DNA of 64,000 bases, taken from contig JAZBRI010000011.1 of the NCBI GenBank assembly GCA_036874045.1, forward strand, positions 16,076,001 through 16,140,000. Direction: 5' to 3'. Below are positions 62,527 through 64,000 of this stretch, in pieces. Position numbers and translations under genes: made by a program. The notes under the pieces were generated by a model, which saw nothing but the letters and a program-made list of their open reading frames with translations, was not told the origin of the DNA and did no database searches. Origin of the DNA: Cymodocea nodosa. Lineage: Eukaryota > Streptophyta > Magnoliopsida > Alismatales > Cymodoceaceae. Every line of letters starts with the position of its first letter. The stretch's first letter is position 1.

Positions 62527-64000
62527 CGCGAACAATCTGAAGGCGAGGCGAAGCGGCGAGTCTAATCACCCCCAAATGTCAAACCAATTCGAAAGGAACG
62601 AACGATATGTACGATTTTCTGTGGGTTTTCGTGAATAAAAAATTACGATGAAATATGCCGTCGCTATAAAAAAACAGCGAAAAAGGCAAGGAAGCATAAA
62701 CGAGAGAAAAGAAAATCCAAAATAAATGTCACCCAAAAAATAAAATTAGACGATACAGCAAAAACAATAATCAACTATACTGGTAAATGATAATCATGCT
62801 GCAAGCCATTGTAAGAGGAGATGAGTCCTTTTTTTAGATAATAATATTATTATTAATGTTTAAGAATAAAATTAATTATATGATTAGTAAATCTAATATA
62901 TCAAAATTAGTTGATTGATCTTCATTTGATTGGAATAAAAATTTGACAACGTGCCTGTAGCAATCTAAAAACTTAGTCTAGGTATGCTCACCCATCATTT
63001 ACTTGTAGGGACCAGAATTGCACATTCAAAGATTTTTTTCCCAACGATCGATGAATCCAGCTTTTTAGATTTCACTATTGGATTTGTTTTCAAGGATGAG
63101 TAGATCCGTATTTCATCTCATTGAACCGTGAATTTTGCTTATTTCTGATGATAACGTTTTCATCGCTAGTGTCGTCGCTACCGCCACGCTTGTTCGTTTG
63201 GAACACTTACACAAAGACCATCTTCCTGTGCTGGCCACATTTTATCTTCTGCGATTAACCATCACCTTTCTTGCACTTGATTAATAGAATCTCTTCTTTC
63301 TAACGGAGAGAGAGAGAGAGAGAGAGAGAGAAAGTTAATTAGCATATCCAGAACTCCTTGCTCATGCGTTTGTAAACTAATAATAAGATCAGGAAGCTGA
63401 CCACAAGGGTTCCCTAAAACATTGGGTTGAGCTCTTCTTAACATAGATGATGACATGGTTTTTATGAACGCACAAAAAGAAAAAGAGAGAGAAATGATGA
63501 GATGGTTTTTGTTGTCGTTTAATAAATAGTTCTCCCTTGCCTATAAGATTGCGGTGAGCAGGAAATATGTCTTTCCCTTGTTTCGAGGTGATGGAACATT
63601 AGTTTTCATGATACTCTCAAGAAAATTAAAATCTGTAAGGTACTTGAAATTAGCTAATGCGTTGATCGATGCAAAAACAGAGAAGGAAGTCGAGGAACGG
63701 CATGGTTGGTGAAATTCCGAAGCTAACGTGAAAGATGTCACAGGTGCCGTGCAGTGCAGTTTCATATCTTGTCAGTTTCTCAGTTTTGTGAAGTTTACAT
63801 TTTTCTTGGCATATGGTTTCTGAAACTACCAAGACAAACTTTACCGGGTAAGAATTTTTTTAAAACAAAATAATCAACCTAGGGTCAAAAATCCAAACTC
63901 AAAAACTAATAATGCTCCTAAGGTATCATTGATCTTACCATTCATTACGATGCAACTGCTTGCATGTACAGATCTTTAACAAGACATCCACCTTTTTCTT
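62527..64000. other. Right-end region without a supported gene
   Basis: The first few hundred bases are the presumed promoter and 5' UTR of the inhibitor gene on the minus strand. The rest is AT-rich with a (GA)13 tract (63306-63331). A minus-strand open stretch at 63541-63832 has no family signature. An exon of a gene running beyond the window cannot be excluded. Confidence 0.45.
63306..63331. repeat. (GA)13 microsatellite
   Basis: Thirteen GA units near the right end of the window, in non-coding DNA. Confidence 0.95.

Noticed and set aside
63541-63832. Minus-strand open stretch near the right edge
   Set aside because: Moderate length but no recognised family; may be an exon of a gene beyond the window, so left uncalled.

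Overview
The window is nuclear DNA of a flowering plant. It is AT-rich overall. Genes are split into many exons with GT-AG introns, and transposon remnants are abundant. All recognisable proteins match land-plant families. Several genes have strikingly GC-rich 5' coding exons inside AT-rich DNA (the CDPK first exon at 56.7-57.2 kb, the NPH3 exons at 42.5-43.0 kb), a pattern typical of monocots. A monocot is therefore my inference; the species cannot be named. No RNA gene, CRISPR array or prokaryotic feature was seen.

Layout: (1) 0.4-1.6 kb (+): 3' end of an unidentified gene with a lysine-rich tail. (2) 3.6-6.4 kb (+): NRT1/PTR-family (NPF5-type) transporter. (3) 8.1-19.9 kb (-): WDR20/CreC-type WD40 protein in 11 exons, its introns packed with a hAT transposase remnant, a Mutator-like MITE, a SINE and a decayed LINE, with one GC-AG intron. 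(4) 21.1-24.8 kb (-): membrane-anchored protein disulfide isomerase PDIL5-2. (5) 27.6-31.6 kb (+): cytosolic alkaline/neutral invertase (GH100). (6) 34.2-39.1 kb (-): CCDC47-like ER membrane protein. (7) 41.2-43.4 kb (-): BTB/NPH3 protein. (8) 44.5-48.7 kb (-): EMB8/ABHD-type alpha/beta hydrolase. (9) 49.6-53.0 kb (+): plastid BASS transporter, divergent from EMB8 across a 947-bp gap. (10) 56.7-59.6 kb (+): calcium-dependent protein kinase of the CPK4/11 type. (11) 60.4-62.5 kb (-): small subtilisin-propeptide-like inhibitor. The last 1.5 kb has no gene I can support.

The genes are ordinary single-copy housekeeping and signalling genes, not a cluster or pathway. All exon boundaries were placed by hand from splice motifs, reading phase and family resemblance. 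The joined frames stay open for all ten complete genes (617 or 562, 568, 439, 561, 494, 573, 585, 415, 490 and 100 residues).

The most noteworthy non-coding content is mobile DNA. The best cases are a SINE with a 13-bp target-site duplication and a MITE with long inverted ends and a 10-bp duplication. Two short dispersed repeat families are present in three copies each, and one copy lies just upstream of the CCDC47 start codon. I found no convincing new biological system.
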